Positions 55,918-64,000 of a stretch of DNA of 64,000 bases are shown piece by piece. The notes under the pieces were generated by a model. It was given only the letters and a program-made list of their open reading frames with translations, was not told the DNA's origin and did no database searches. Source of the stretch: Candidatus Opimibacter skivensis (GTDB lineage: Bacteria; Bacteroidota; Bacteroidia; Chitinophagales; Saprospiraceae); the NCBI GenBank assembly GCA_016722045.1, contig JADKGY010000033.1, positions 124,001 to 188,000 on the forward strand. Direction: 5' to 3'. Both the position numbers and the translations under genes were made by a program. Position 1 is the first letter of the stretch. Each line of letters opens with the position of its first letter.

Positions 55918-57424
55918 CTATTTCATCTTCCCCAATACCGAAATCATATAATTTCTCGCATCACCCAGTGTCTGAATATTTTGAAATGTATCCATCATTG
56001 CATTTGCTTCAACCTCCGTCTGCGCACGCATTTCATAATCTGTTTTAAGGGCGATCTGCAGGAAGCCGATGATATTGCCACTCTCCGGTAAAGGGATTGT
56101 ATTAAGTTGTGCAAGATCAACACTTGTTAAAGCGGCAGGCACAACCTCAGGAACAACAGCAACATTCAAAACTGAAGGGCAATCAGATTTTTGCCTAGGC
56201 GTATTCAATGTCAGCAATGAGCTCAAACTATTTGCATTTTTATCTCTGGCCGTTAAGCCTGTTAATGCACAGTTTTCTGTGACCGTTTTTATCATGGATG
56301 TGTGATCATACAACTTATTACTCACTGTACCAGGAGGAATATACGGTGATACCACTACAGCCGGAACCCGGACACCATATCGTGTGAAATCAAATCCATG
56401 TTTACTATACTTCGTTCCTCCATCCGCAGGTGGTGGTGCCTTTTGAGGTTCTGCATGATCATAAAACCCTCCATGTTCATCATAGGTTATGATGAGTAAA
56501 CTATTTTCCCAGATTGGAGAGTTCAGGATAGCTTCATACACCGTTTTAATAAGAGCTTCACCTTGTTGCATGCCATCCATCGGATGCTGCGATGATCCTC
56601 CTCTGTATGTATCAAGAAATATATCTCCATAGTTGGGTTCAATCAAGGTCAATGCATAATCATAATTATCAGCCAGATCACTTGCAAATGTGCTGATGTC
56701 ATTCATCTCACTCCAATGAATTCCTTCAAGTGACTGTACAATCGGAAAACTCAATTCAGAATATCGATCCTGGTACAGCCTGTACTTAAGTTTGTTAGTA
56801 TGCAAATATTCAAACACAGAGCCGTTCGGAAAACTAAAACCTTTCAAAATTCACCCACCATTTGTTGTTTTCCATGGTCGGGCTATCATCAAGGCCATTG
56901 GAAGAAGCTGCATAGGCGAAAAAACGATTTGGCCACGTTGGTCCGGGTATAGATGAAAACCAATTATCACAAATGGCAAACTGCGTTGCTAATGTATACA
57001 TAACCGGCAGTTGTTTTTGCGTATCGAAACACAACATGACATCACCTATATCACTTGCAGGCGGAGGCGAATAATGAATAATTTTTGTTTGTTCAGAAAC
57101 TGATGTTGCATAACTCGCCGCAAATCCTAAATTATCAATTGTATTTCCTGGAGGCGGATAGGGGTCACCGTATTTCCATAAGTGAGCCTTATCATCCTGA
57201 CCGCAAAGTTGTTGAAGCGTATCCATAAATTCATGTCCGGGATCAGAGGGCATACAATCTGGTGCAGGCTTTCCTACAGGATAGATTTTGCCACCATATG
57301 AATTAGAGTTTTTACCTGCTACAACTCCATTAATACCCGGTATACCTGAAAGCCCAAAAACATTGTCGAACGAATGGTTTTCGAGCATGAGGATAAATAC
57401 ATTTTTAATTTTTGGATCTGACAT
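55918..57424 (-). CDS. Phospholipase C / acid-phosphatase-type phosphoesterase (frame-disrupted)
   Basis: About 500 residues when joined. Family PF04185 motifs: nucleophile region FILMLENHSFDNVFGLSGIP, then DNWFSSIPGPTWPNRFFAYA and the late metal motif IITYDEHGGFYDHAEPQKA. The frame breaks in the A4 run at 56846-56849; removing one base joins NKWWVN to LKGFSFPNGSVFEYL. No signal peptide, so either cytoplasmic or exported by another route. It hydrolyses phosphodiester head groups or phosphomonoesters. Composition is close to chromosomal average, in contrast to both AT-rich flanks. It is unlikely to belong functionally with the caspase genes. Confidence 0.88.
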
Positions 57425-57629
57425 TACTTTTTTTATTGATAATGATTCTTCAATTATTATTATCTAGAAATAATATTCAATTGTAGAGACGTCGATTATG
57501 TTGCTGCGATGTAGAAAGGGGATCAGTAAAGCAAGTCGAAGTATCGCATCTCCTTTCTATGCCTGTTATGGCCCCATACGCTACCGGCAAAATAATTAAT
57601 TCACTTCATCAAAGAATTAACTAATCCAT

Positions 57630-59051
57630 CTATTCTTTCATTTCAAATTTTTCATTTAAATTATTTTTAATTTTTTCTTGAAAAGAATTGAAAATTGACA
57701 TTAACCCTGAGAATACATCATCAGCTTTTGTGATTGGATAATCAATATGAAGCCATTCAATATTCGCATTTAACTCTACTTTCTCCCAGTTTTTTTCTTC
57801 AAAGTCAGTAACGAAATAAAAGAAAGCAATTTTCTTTTTTGACAAAAGATAAACAATTCGCAAAGTGAAAGATTCAACATTAGGAAATTTTGAAATTAAG
57901 TCGAGGACTATAGTTTTATAAGGAACTTCAACATCCAAATCGAAACCATTCATTATCCATTCGTATTCCTTGTCATTTTGCTGACCAAAAATATGAACTG
58001 TTTGAAGTGATCCAAAAGGATTTGTATGTCTGTCTTTTCTAACTCTTTTATATTTAGCCTCAGCAAAATAATCATGTGCATTTTCATTCAACCACTTTCC
58101 AATCACATTTTTCCTTTCAATTTGTTCATAGTCTTCATAAAAACTAATATTAAGATCAAATACACTTGCCAATTCAGAGTCAAGAGAAAGTTTTGAAATC
58201 TCTACTCTTAATTTACTAATAAGTTGTAAAGCCTCATCCTTTCCACTGTAGTCTTGTGCTTGATTTTTTATTTTATCTAATAGAGTAAAGTTCTCGTTCA
58301 AATCTTTAATATCTGACCTCACATTGAATTGCATTGTGTCAAGATATTGTTTAAGTGACTTATTTAAAGTGCAGAATTTCTCTGTGTAATCTGCTTGAAT
58401 TACGAAATATGGCGTTTGAGCTGGGTTGCCTTCAAATTCGTCTGAAATGAAATCAATAATATCCTTATATCTAATTTCTGTACTTTTATGATTTTTTATG
58501 GAATTTATAAAGCTTTTAGTAAATTCACTTATTGTGTCTGATTGAAATGAATTCTGGTCATTCAATGAGGAATTTAAAAAATAACATCTTTTAAAATGTC
58601 CCTGGGTTTTTTCAAAATATTTGTTAATACCATTTGCTTCCTTTACATACGACTTTCCAGATTGACATGCATCAATAATCTTAACAACTAGTCCAGGATT
58701 TAGTGTCTTAATTAAGTTGTCTACTTCATCATTCTGTAAAGTCGTCTGTTTTCTTTTTTGATTATCAAAATCGGAAAGTATGAAATAGAATTCTCCATTG
58801 TAAAATTCTCCATGTCCAGTATAATAAAATAATAATTCGTCAATATTGTCATTCTTGTGGCTTGACACAAAATCGGTAATTTTCTCCTTAACAACAGCAC
58901 TTCCAAGTTTTTCATTTATGTATAAAATATCATCATATTTATTAGTCTTTGCCAAAATTTCATTTATTATTTCAGCATCATAATGACAACCTGGTAAATT
59001 ATTCGCTATGCCAAAATACTCGCTCACACCTAATATAATTCCAATGTTCAT
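57630..59051 (-). CDS. Caspase-like (C14/metacaspase) peptidase
   Basis: 473 residues. The N-terminal ~220 form the caspase fold: MNIGIILGVSEYFGIANNLP, NLPGCHYDAEIINEILAKTN, catalytic His in LFYYTGHGEFYNGEFYFILS and catalytic Cys in VVKIIDACQSGKSYV. The middle is helical (FTLLDKIKNQAQDYSGKDEA). The C-terminal ~180 residues form an alpha/beta domain (VPYKTIVLDLISKFPNVES, KIAFFYFVTDFEEKNWEKVE) of no recognised family. Cytosolic, AT-rich. It lies 155 bp downstream of a helical-repeat partner on the same strand. Bacterial caspases of this type are often executioners in defence or stress systems triggered by a sensor partner; that role is inferred here. Confidence 0.88.
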   Translation of the reverse strand: MNIGIILGVSEYFGIANNLPGCHYDAEIINEILAKTNKYDDILYINEKLGSAVVKEKITDFVSSHKNDNIDELLFYYTGHGEFYNGEFYFILSDFDNQKRKQTTLQNDEVDNLIKTLNPGLVVKIIDACQSGKSYVKEANGINKYFEKTQGHFKRCYFLNSSLNDQNSFQSDTISEFTKSFINSIKNHKSTEIRYKDIIDFISDEFEGNPAQTPYFVIQADYTEKFCTLNKSLKQYLDTMQFNVRSDIKDLNENFTLLDKIKNQAQDYSGKDEALQLISKLRVEISKLSLDSELASVFDLNISFYEDYEQIERKNVIGKWLNENAHDYFAEAKYKRVRKDRHTNPFGSLQTVHIFGQQNDKEYEWIMNGFDLDVEVPYKTIVLDLISKFPNVESFTLRIVYLLSKKKIAFFYFVTDFEEKNWEKVELNANIEWLHIDYPITKADDVFSGLMSIFNSFQEKIKNNLNEKFEMKE

Positions 59052-59206
59052 TGTTTCTATTATTTAATATAAATATTCAATATATGATATATCCTGATTC
59101 AACCAATATAATTCAAATGAAACTATAATTAGTCATCAAAACTACATAAGATTCAGTAATATTTTAAATTAAGAAGGAATTTATTAAATTAAAATAGCAA
59201 TATCCC

Positions 59207-60429
59207 TTAGATCTCATTCCAAAACTCCATACTTTGTTGATCCATATCTAAATTCGAATCGTAATATGGATTATATAATTCGTTAGCATCGCTAATACTT
59301 GAAATATATTTTCTCTCCTGAGGAGGTGGTATCGCAGGTAAAATCCTCGGTTTTTCAACAATTTTAATATAATCTTCCTCGAACAAGTTGGTCACGCCAA
59401 ATAATTGTCTCTCATTCATTAAAGTAGTAATAAATTCTAACAATATTGTTTCCATAGATTCATATTTAGAGCCATAACGCCATCGTTCGTTCATAAAACC
59501 ATTTTCAAATAATCTAGGAATACTATCCGAATACATTTGATTGTGCTGTAGATTAAATAAATCCACCAAATAATTATTTAAGTTTGATTTTAATTTAATT
59601 CGCCTTATTCTTACTCTATTGAAAAAATATTCTTGGGCACATTTACTTGAAGGATTCATCAAGATAGAATGAAAAAGTTCAGCCATTCCAAATCCTTTAA
59701 GGTTAGTTTCCTTCAGTTTGCCCAATTCAAATAACCCCTGAGAATTATTCTTAATTTTTAATGATGTTTCAAGTGAGATTAACCCATTATTGTAATCTTC
59801 CAAAGCAATTAATATTAAGGACTTAATGTGAAAACCAATAAAGTGATGGTCCGAATTTGCTAAAAATAAGTTTATATATTTTAAAGCCATTTGGTAATTG
59901 TCACTGCTAAACTGACTTATTTTGGGGTTATATTGGTTTTTGCGATAATTAGATTCGTTGTAATAGTAATAAATTGAATTTAAAAAATAATATTGCTCCT
60001 CTTTCTCTTGAATACGACATTCTTCAATTGATTTGCTTATTATTTGTTTATATAATCCAAATGCTTTTTTAAAAAAGCAATCACAGGAGGTTGATAAAAA
60101 TCCTTTTGTTACTAAAGGTATTATATCTTCAAATTGTTCATTTAAAATGCTTGAAATAGCATTATTAAAGTACAAATTCCCTATTTCTTCTAAATTGTAA
60201 TTCTCTGATAATTTGATTTCTAAAGAAGTGAAATTGTAAGGAGAATTATCAAAATTTGAATCGAGACATAAGGTAGGATAATATGGAGGATTACTTTGGA
60301 ATGGATAGATACTTAATTCTAAAAGTTTATAAAAATCAAAGGGGCCTTGAGGTTTTTGTTAAGAATAAGGTAATATTTATCATTCTTAGCTTTATATATA
60401 TTAATAAGATTTTCAAAAAGATTCGTCAT
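59207..60429 (-). CDS. TPR-like helical-repeat protein, probable partner of the caspase (frame-disrupted)
   Basis: About 407 residues when corrected. The start at ATG 60429 (MTNLFENLINIYKAKNDKYY) is supported by a -7 element 26 bp upstream. The T5 run at 60353-60357 needs one base, which gives NKKPQGPFDFYKLLELSIYP and joins to the long frame from 60175. The body consists of helical repeats (ALKYINLFLANSDHHFIGFH, LIALEDYNNGLISLETSLKI, SQGLFELGKLKETNLKGFGM). The C-terminus is acidic and proline-bearing (ILPAIPPPQERKYISSISDA). No catalytic motif is seen. Suggested sensor or adaptor for the caspase. Family not recognised. Confidence 0.7.
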
Positions 60430-60454
60430 AATAAATTATAATTAGAGTCTACCA

Positions 60455-60462
60455 CAAATATA
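60455..60462 (-). promoter_or_regulatory. -7 element TATATTTG for the TPR/caspase operon
   Basis: An exact TAnnTTTG on the minus strand, 25 bp before ATG 60429. It supports the corrected start of the helical-repeat gene. Confidence 0.5.
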
Positions 60463-60695
60463 AGATTGTATTTTTAAGTTGCTTCAATGAAGTTAACACT
60501 TTTAGTTTAGTATGAATGTTTTCTCTTAAGTAAATCTACTGAATTATTTTGAATTTCAAAAGGTTTCGTAAGTGAATATTCATTTCTCAAGTGAATGATT
60601 TTTAATAATAAAATTGAAGTTTGGACTTCTTTAATATACGATACTCAATCCCAGACCATCCCTAATCATCACACTGCAATAACACATTCTACCTA

Positions 60696-60722
60696 CTCTG
60701 ATCCACACACTTCGCAATCTTT
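60696..60722 (-). repeat. Mini-copy of the gluconate-dehydrogenase-subunit 3' end
   Basis: The minus strand reads IAKCVDQSR and stops, matching LAKCVDQSK of the adjacent intact gene (60760-61467) and of the 40.6-kb remnant. It is a third partial copy of the same 3'-end sequence. The remainder of 60463-60759 has no gene. Confidence 0.5.
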
Positions 60723-60759
60723 AAATATACATATGTTTATAATGAAATTTAGCATTTGT

Positions 60760-61467
60760 TCATTCCACCAACCTCCCCTCCTCATCCCACTGCGCCAACA
60801 CATCCCTCTTACTCTGATCCACGCATTTCGCCAACCACTCCTTCTCATAACTCATCCCATGTTTAGCCAATACATCTTCAGGCACTCCATCCCATACATT
60901 TGCAACATTCCCCTGGTAACCCAGATCATCAATACCCATACGTGTCGTGTAATAACCTGTCAGCACAAGATTGCGCATGCGGGAAAAGAATTCAGCTCCC
61001 TGTGCCAACTCAGGAGCAACATCATCGGGATATGCAATCTCATCAAGGATCTGTTTTTGCTGCTGCATATTACAGGAAATAAAATTGGTATCAAACAAAC
61101 GTCCACTACGATGATCCAGCCACATCAATCCGCCCCGTATCGGCAACTGGTGCGAGGTGATATCCTTGACAATAAAATCCATAAACTCAGGCACACCTGC
61201 ATCTGTAGCCGAACCTGCAGTCGCTGTTGCAGGAAGAATAAGATCACATAAAACAGCGATGGTCGCCAGTTCGTGTTCTGTCAGAAATTTGGAGGCATAC
61301 ACTTTTGCATCATGCTCCTTTTCTTTATCTGTTCGACCATAAGGTCCGGGCGTACTTTCCTTTCCTTTTATTTTTACATCCGCATGCTCTGGCTGGCAAC
61401 CGGCTATGAACAATGGTCCGGCAATACCGCCTACCAACATGGATTTGATCGTTTCTCTTCTTTTCAT
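60760..61467 (-). CDS. Gluconate 2-dehydrogenase subunit 3-like lipoprotein
   Basis: 235 residues of the PF13618 family, the small subunit that escorts and exports a GMC flavoprotein. The N-terminus MKRRETIKSMLVGGIAGPLF has twin Arg and ends in a lipobox FIAGC, so it may travel by the Tat route and be lipid-anchored. FLTEHELATIAVLCDLILPA and VPEFMDFIVKDITSHQ are typical, and the C-terminus has YEKEWLAKCVDQSKRDVLAQ. It follows the GMC catalytic gene by 10 bp on the same strand, forming the expected two-gene complex. Two 3'-end fragments of paralogues lie at 60.70 and 40.6 kb. Confidence 0.9.
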   Translation of the reverse strand: MKRRETIKSMLVGGIAGPLFIAGCQPEHADVKIKGKESTPGPYGRTDKEKEHDAKVYASKFLTEHELATIAVLCDLILPATATAGSATDAGVPEFMDFIVKDITSHQLPIRGGLMWLDHRSGRLFDTNFISCNMQQQKQILDEIAYPDDVAPELAQGAEFFSRMRNLVLTGYYTTRMGIDDLGYQGNVANVWDGVPEDVLAKHGMSYEKEWLAKCVDQSKRDVLAQWDEEGRLVE

Positions 61468-61477
61468 GTTCGTCCGC

Positions 61478-63199
61478 TTAAATATCTTGTTTTTTCAATT
61501 GGTCTATGATATAGTCGCATGTCCTCCATGACAATGCCAGAATCGTCCACGTCGGATTTTTATCCGCCTGTGATACAAATGGTCCTCCATCGACGATGAA
61601 TACATTTTTTGCATCATGCAATTGCTGATTCGCATTGACTACTGATCGTTTCTTATCATTGCCCATGCGTGTTGTACCCACTTCATGTATGATACGGCCA
61701 GGTGCTGCAAGACCATAATCATCTTCCTTACCAGGCTTAGTTCCGAGCAGAACACCACCCATCGCTGTCAGTATTTCTTCAAACGTGTCATGCATGTGTT
61801 TTCCCTGCAGCATTTCATGATCAGTCCAGGTATAATTGAAGCGGAGCACAGGTATACCAAACTCATCAACTACATGCGGATCGATTTCACAATAATTTTC
61901 TTCACGTGCTATGCATTCTCCCCTACCGGAGATTCCCACCGTGGAGCCGTAAAATGATTTAACATCTTTTCGAAGTTGGTCACCATATCCGCCAACTTTC
62001 TTTCCAATGTGCACGTTCAATTCATTCGGATCAAAACCAAATCCATATGAAGGCATACCCAGTCCACCCCATGCTTCCATATGATAACCCCTGGGAAAAT
62101 CAAGTTTCTTATTATCTAACCACCATGGAAAATAAATATGCATGCCACCGGTACCATCTTCATTGTAAAGTTTGCGATCCATGAGCGCCGGAATGAATGC
62201 ACTGCGGCTTGCACCTGTGCTGTCATGAAGGTATTTCCCGACCACACCACTGCTGTTGCCGAGACCACCAGGATGTTGTTTGCTCTTTGAATTCAATAGT
62301 ATTCGTGCCGAACTACATGCTGAAGCTGCGAGGACCACAACTTTTGCTTTAAGTTCATATTCCTGTCGATCATCTTTATTGATATACGAAACACCGGTAG
62401 CCAGTCCTTCATCATCCGTCAATACCTCGCGTACCATACAATTGACGAAGAGATCGATCTGGCCTCCTCTTTTTGTGCAGGAAATATCAGACACGTGCCT
62501 GCAGAAAAATCGGCATGTACTGAGCAACCCCGATTACACTGACTGCAATAAAAACACACTCCACGATCTTCATTTATTTTTTTCGTCACGATCGACAGAC
62601 GAGCAGGGATGACAGGGATATTTAATTTACGAGCACCCTTGATAAAATAAAGTTCATGCAACCTGGGTTTTGGCGGAGGAAGAAAAAAACCATCCGGTTC
62701 GTTCGGAAGATTTTCTTTACTGCCAAATACACCGATGAGTTTATCCACCTTGTCATAGTAAGGTTTCACATCATCATATCCAATCGGCCAGTTATCACCG
62801 AGTCCATCTTCATCTTTATGTTTGAAATCTTTCGGACCGAATCGTAGTGAGATCCTTCCCCAGTGATTGGTCCTGCCGCCCAACATCTGTGCTCGCCACC
62901 AGTCAAACTTCGTACCCGGTGTGTGAGTGTAAGGTTCACCTTCTATTTCCCATCCTCCATATGAACTATCGAAATCACCAAAGGGACGGCTTTGATGACT
63001 TGCTCCTCGTCTCGGTGATTCCCATGGCCATTTCATCTGTGTCTTTTGCTCGGGAGCTCGGGATCGAAATAAGGGCCTGCTTCTACGACAGCGACTTTTA
63101 GTCCTGCTTCCGACAATATTTTCTTAAGGCCCATTCCGCCGCGGCACCGGAGCCAACGATGATGACATCGTATTGCTTAGAGGATTTTTTGATTTGCAT
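61478..63199 (-). CDS. GMC-family FAD oxidoreductase, catalytic subunit (three frame disruptions)
   Basis: About 573 residues from ATG 63199 when joined: MQIKKSSKQYDVIIVGSGAA, then (after one G restored near 63139-63144) GGMGLKKILSEAGLKVAVVE, then (near 63055-63060) PYFDPEAPEQKTQMKWPWES, then (T5 at 62470-62474) PAQKRGGQIDLFVNC. Other motifs: RAQMLGGRTNHWGRISLRFG, a Cys cluster CFYCSQCNRGC, VVLAASACSSARILLNS and the C-terminal HEVGTTRMG with PTWTILALSWRTCDYI. It is the large subunit of a gluconate/sugar-alcohol dehydrogenase-type complex with the downstream gene. It would oxidise a sugar or alcohol in the periplasm. No own signal is seen, so co-export with the subunit is likely. Confidence 0.88.
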
Positions 63200-63610
63200 G
63201 ATTGAAAGATAGTGAGTTGTCAGTAGTCAGTAGTGAGTGGATTAAAATTATTCAACAGATTGATGTAGCGATACAGATTCTTGAACCGTGAACCATGTGC
63301 CGTGAACCGTGTACTTCGACATTCGATCAGCATGATTCATCCTTTTGCCGCAGCTGAGCAACCACAACTCAGCAACTTATGTGAAAAGTGATGCGCGAGG
63401 AGTGAAAGGAGGGGTTTGAACAATGAAATGTGCGCAGAGACAGAGATGAATTATCCATGGCTAGGGTTGCTAATAATTTTTAAGGGCGAACATTTTCCTT
63501 TCGGATTTTGTCGAAATCATTTGATATAACCCATACTGGTATTGAACATATTAAAATAATCAAGATTATGTTTCCCCTCTTGCTGCCGCATTCGTAAGCC
63601 GTGAGACTTG
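63200..63610. other. Spacer with short direct repeats, no gene seen
   Basis: It contains GTCAGTAGTCAGTAGTGAGT (about 63218-63238) and GTGAACCATGTGCCGTGAAC-type repeats (about 63288-63310). No open frame there is convincing, and no RNA structure was recognised. It separates the GMC gene start from the stop of the right-edge gene. Confidence 0.5.
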
Positions 63611-64000
63611 CTATTTCCTATCCGTACCGTGGATATCTCTCTCCACAATTTTCATCATAATAAATTTCGGAAAATAAATATCCATATTATCAAGCAACTC
63701 CTCAACATCAAAACTATTGACATTGTATGTGATATAAATTCCATCACCGCGCAATTCGGGATGAGCTTTGGCCGAATACATAAACGGCTTTTTAACACCA
63801 GGGTATTGAGGAGTATAAAACATGTAAGGCTCTGTCCACGGGCCCTCTATGATCTGACATACGCAGACCCAGCATTACCTTCTCCAAAAACAAGGCCTGA
63901 ATCTGAATGTATTTTTTCAAATTTGAGTCATAGTGTATCGAATATTCTGTGCTGCCTTTAAATAATGGCTTCGGTATCGGACTTTTCGTTTTTCTTGCTG
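63611..64000 (-). CDS. DUF4185-like protein, C-terminal part, cut by window edge and frame-disrupted
   Basis: The last ~130 codons of a gene that starts beyond the right edge. The readable end is MFYTPQYPGVKKPFMYSAKA, with HPELRGDGIYITYNVNSFDV and MDIYFPKFIMMKI, a five-bladed-propeller-type ending like DUF4185. Upstream, KPLFKGSTEYSIHYDSNLKK and YIQIQALF in another frame, then GPWTEPYMF, show two further single-base breaks around 63850-63890. Family members are secreted and linked with glycoside binding or hydrolysis; that function is only suggested. Confidence 0.55.

Noticed and set aside
60595..61251. 218-codon plus-strand frame near the gluconate-dehydrogenase subunit gene
   Set aside because: Mostly antisense to that gene, and its unique part covers the partial 3'-end copies; His/Thr/Ile-rich with no domain.

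Overview
The window looks like chromosome from a member of the Bacteroidota, most likely a Saprospiraceae/Chitinophagia-type environmental bacterium. The evidence is a type IX secretion C-terminal sorting domain (gene at 10.9 kb), a TamL lipoprotein/TamB pair, LytTR/LytS signalling, several PorT-like outer-membrane barrels, SPII lipoproteins, and -7 promoter elements of the TAnnTTTG type. Almost all genes lie on the minus strand in short operons separated by repeat-rich spacers. No rRNA, tRNA, CRISPR array or recognisable transposase was seen.

Layout. 0-12 kb: envelope genes (truncated membrane protein, secreted esterase, tamL/tamB, amidohydrolase, T9SS cargo). 12-19 kb: metabolic genes (GMC oxidoreductase, DinB-like, PhzF-like, SnoaL-like lipoprotein, zinc alcohol dehydrogenase). 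19-20 kb: a GNAT/HTH pair that looks like a toxin-antitoxin module. 20-28.6 kb: a secreted M36 metallopeptidase, then a probable metal-handling neighbourhood: multicopper oxidase, barrel protein, lipoprotein esterase, a 57-residue metallothionein-like protein, and an AraC regulator with an N-terminal CxxC metal-binding-like segment. 28.8-38.5 kb: RidA-like protein, serine hydrolase, DUF4386 protein, barrel, LytS/LytTR two-component pair, an interrupted quinone-oxidoreductase-type gene, Xaa-Pro aminopeptidase and a small membrane protein.

38.5-49.5 kb is a defence neighbourhood: RhuM-like protein, AbiJ-type abortive-infection protein, DUF2335 membrane protein, and a type III restriction-modification operon. 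That operon carries an extra PD-(D/E)xK nuclease gene between mod and res, and is headed by a TPR-HExxH peptidase whose stop overlaps the mod start. 49.7-53.9 kb holds a copper-radical oxidase (glyoxal/galactose oxidase type) and a CxxCH lipoprotein. 53.9-60.5 kb is strikingly AT-rich and holds a caspase-like peptidase with a helical-repeat partner, plus a divergent secreted/membrane protein pair; a phospholipase C of ordinary composition sits between them. 60.7-63.2 kb is a GMC oxidoreductase with its gluconate-2-dehydrogenase-subunit-3-like partner, and the right edge cuts a DUF4185-like gene.

Two features cut across the window. First, many genes, mainly right of 33 kb, are broken by single-base indels, nearly all in homopolymers, plus two or three in-frame stops. 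I reconstructed these by joining frames and give the joined extents; long-read consensus error is the simplest explanation. Second, the spacers carry several families of palindromic and tandem repeats, including nested inverted-repeat elements at 24.3, 30.9 and 32.7 kb.
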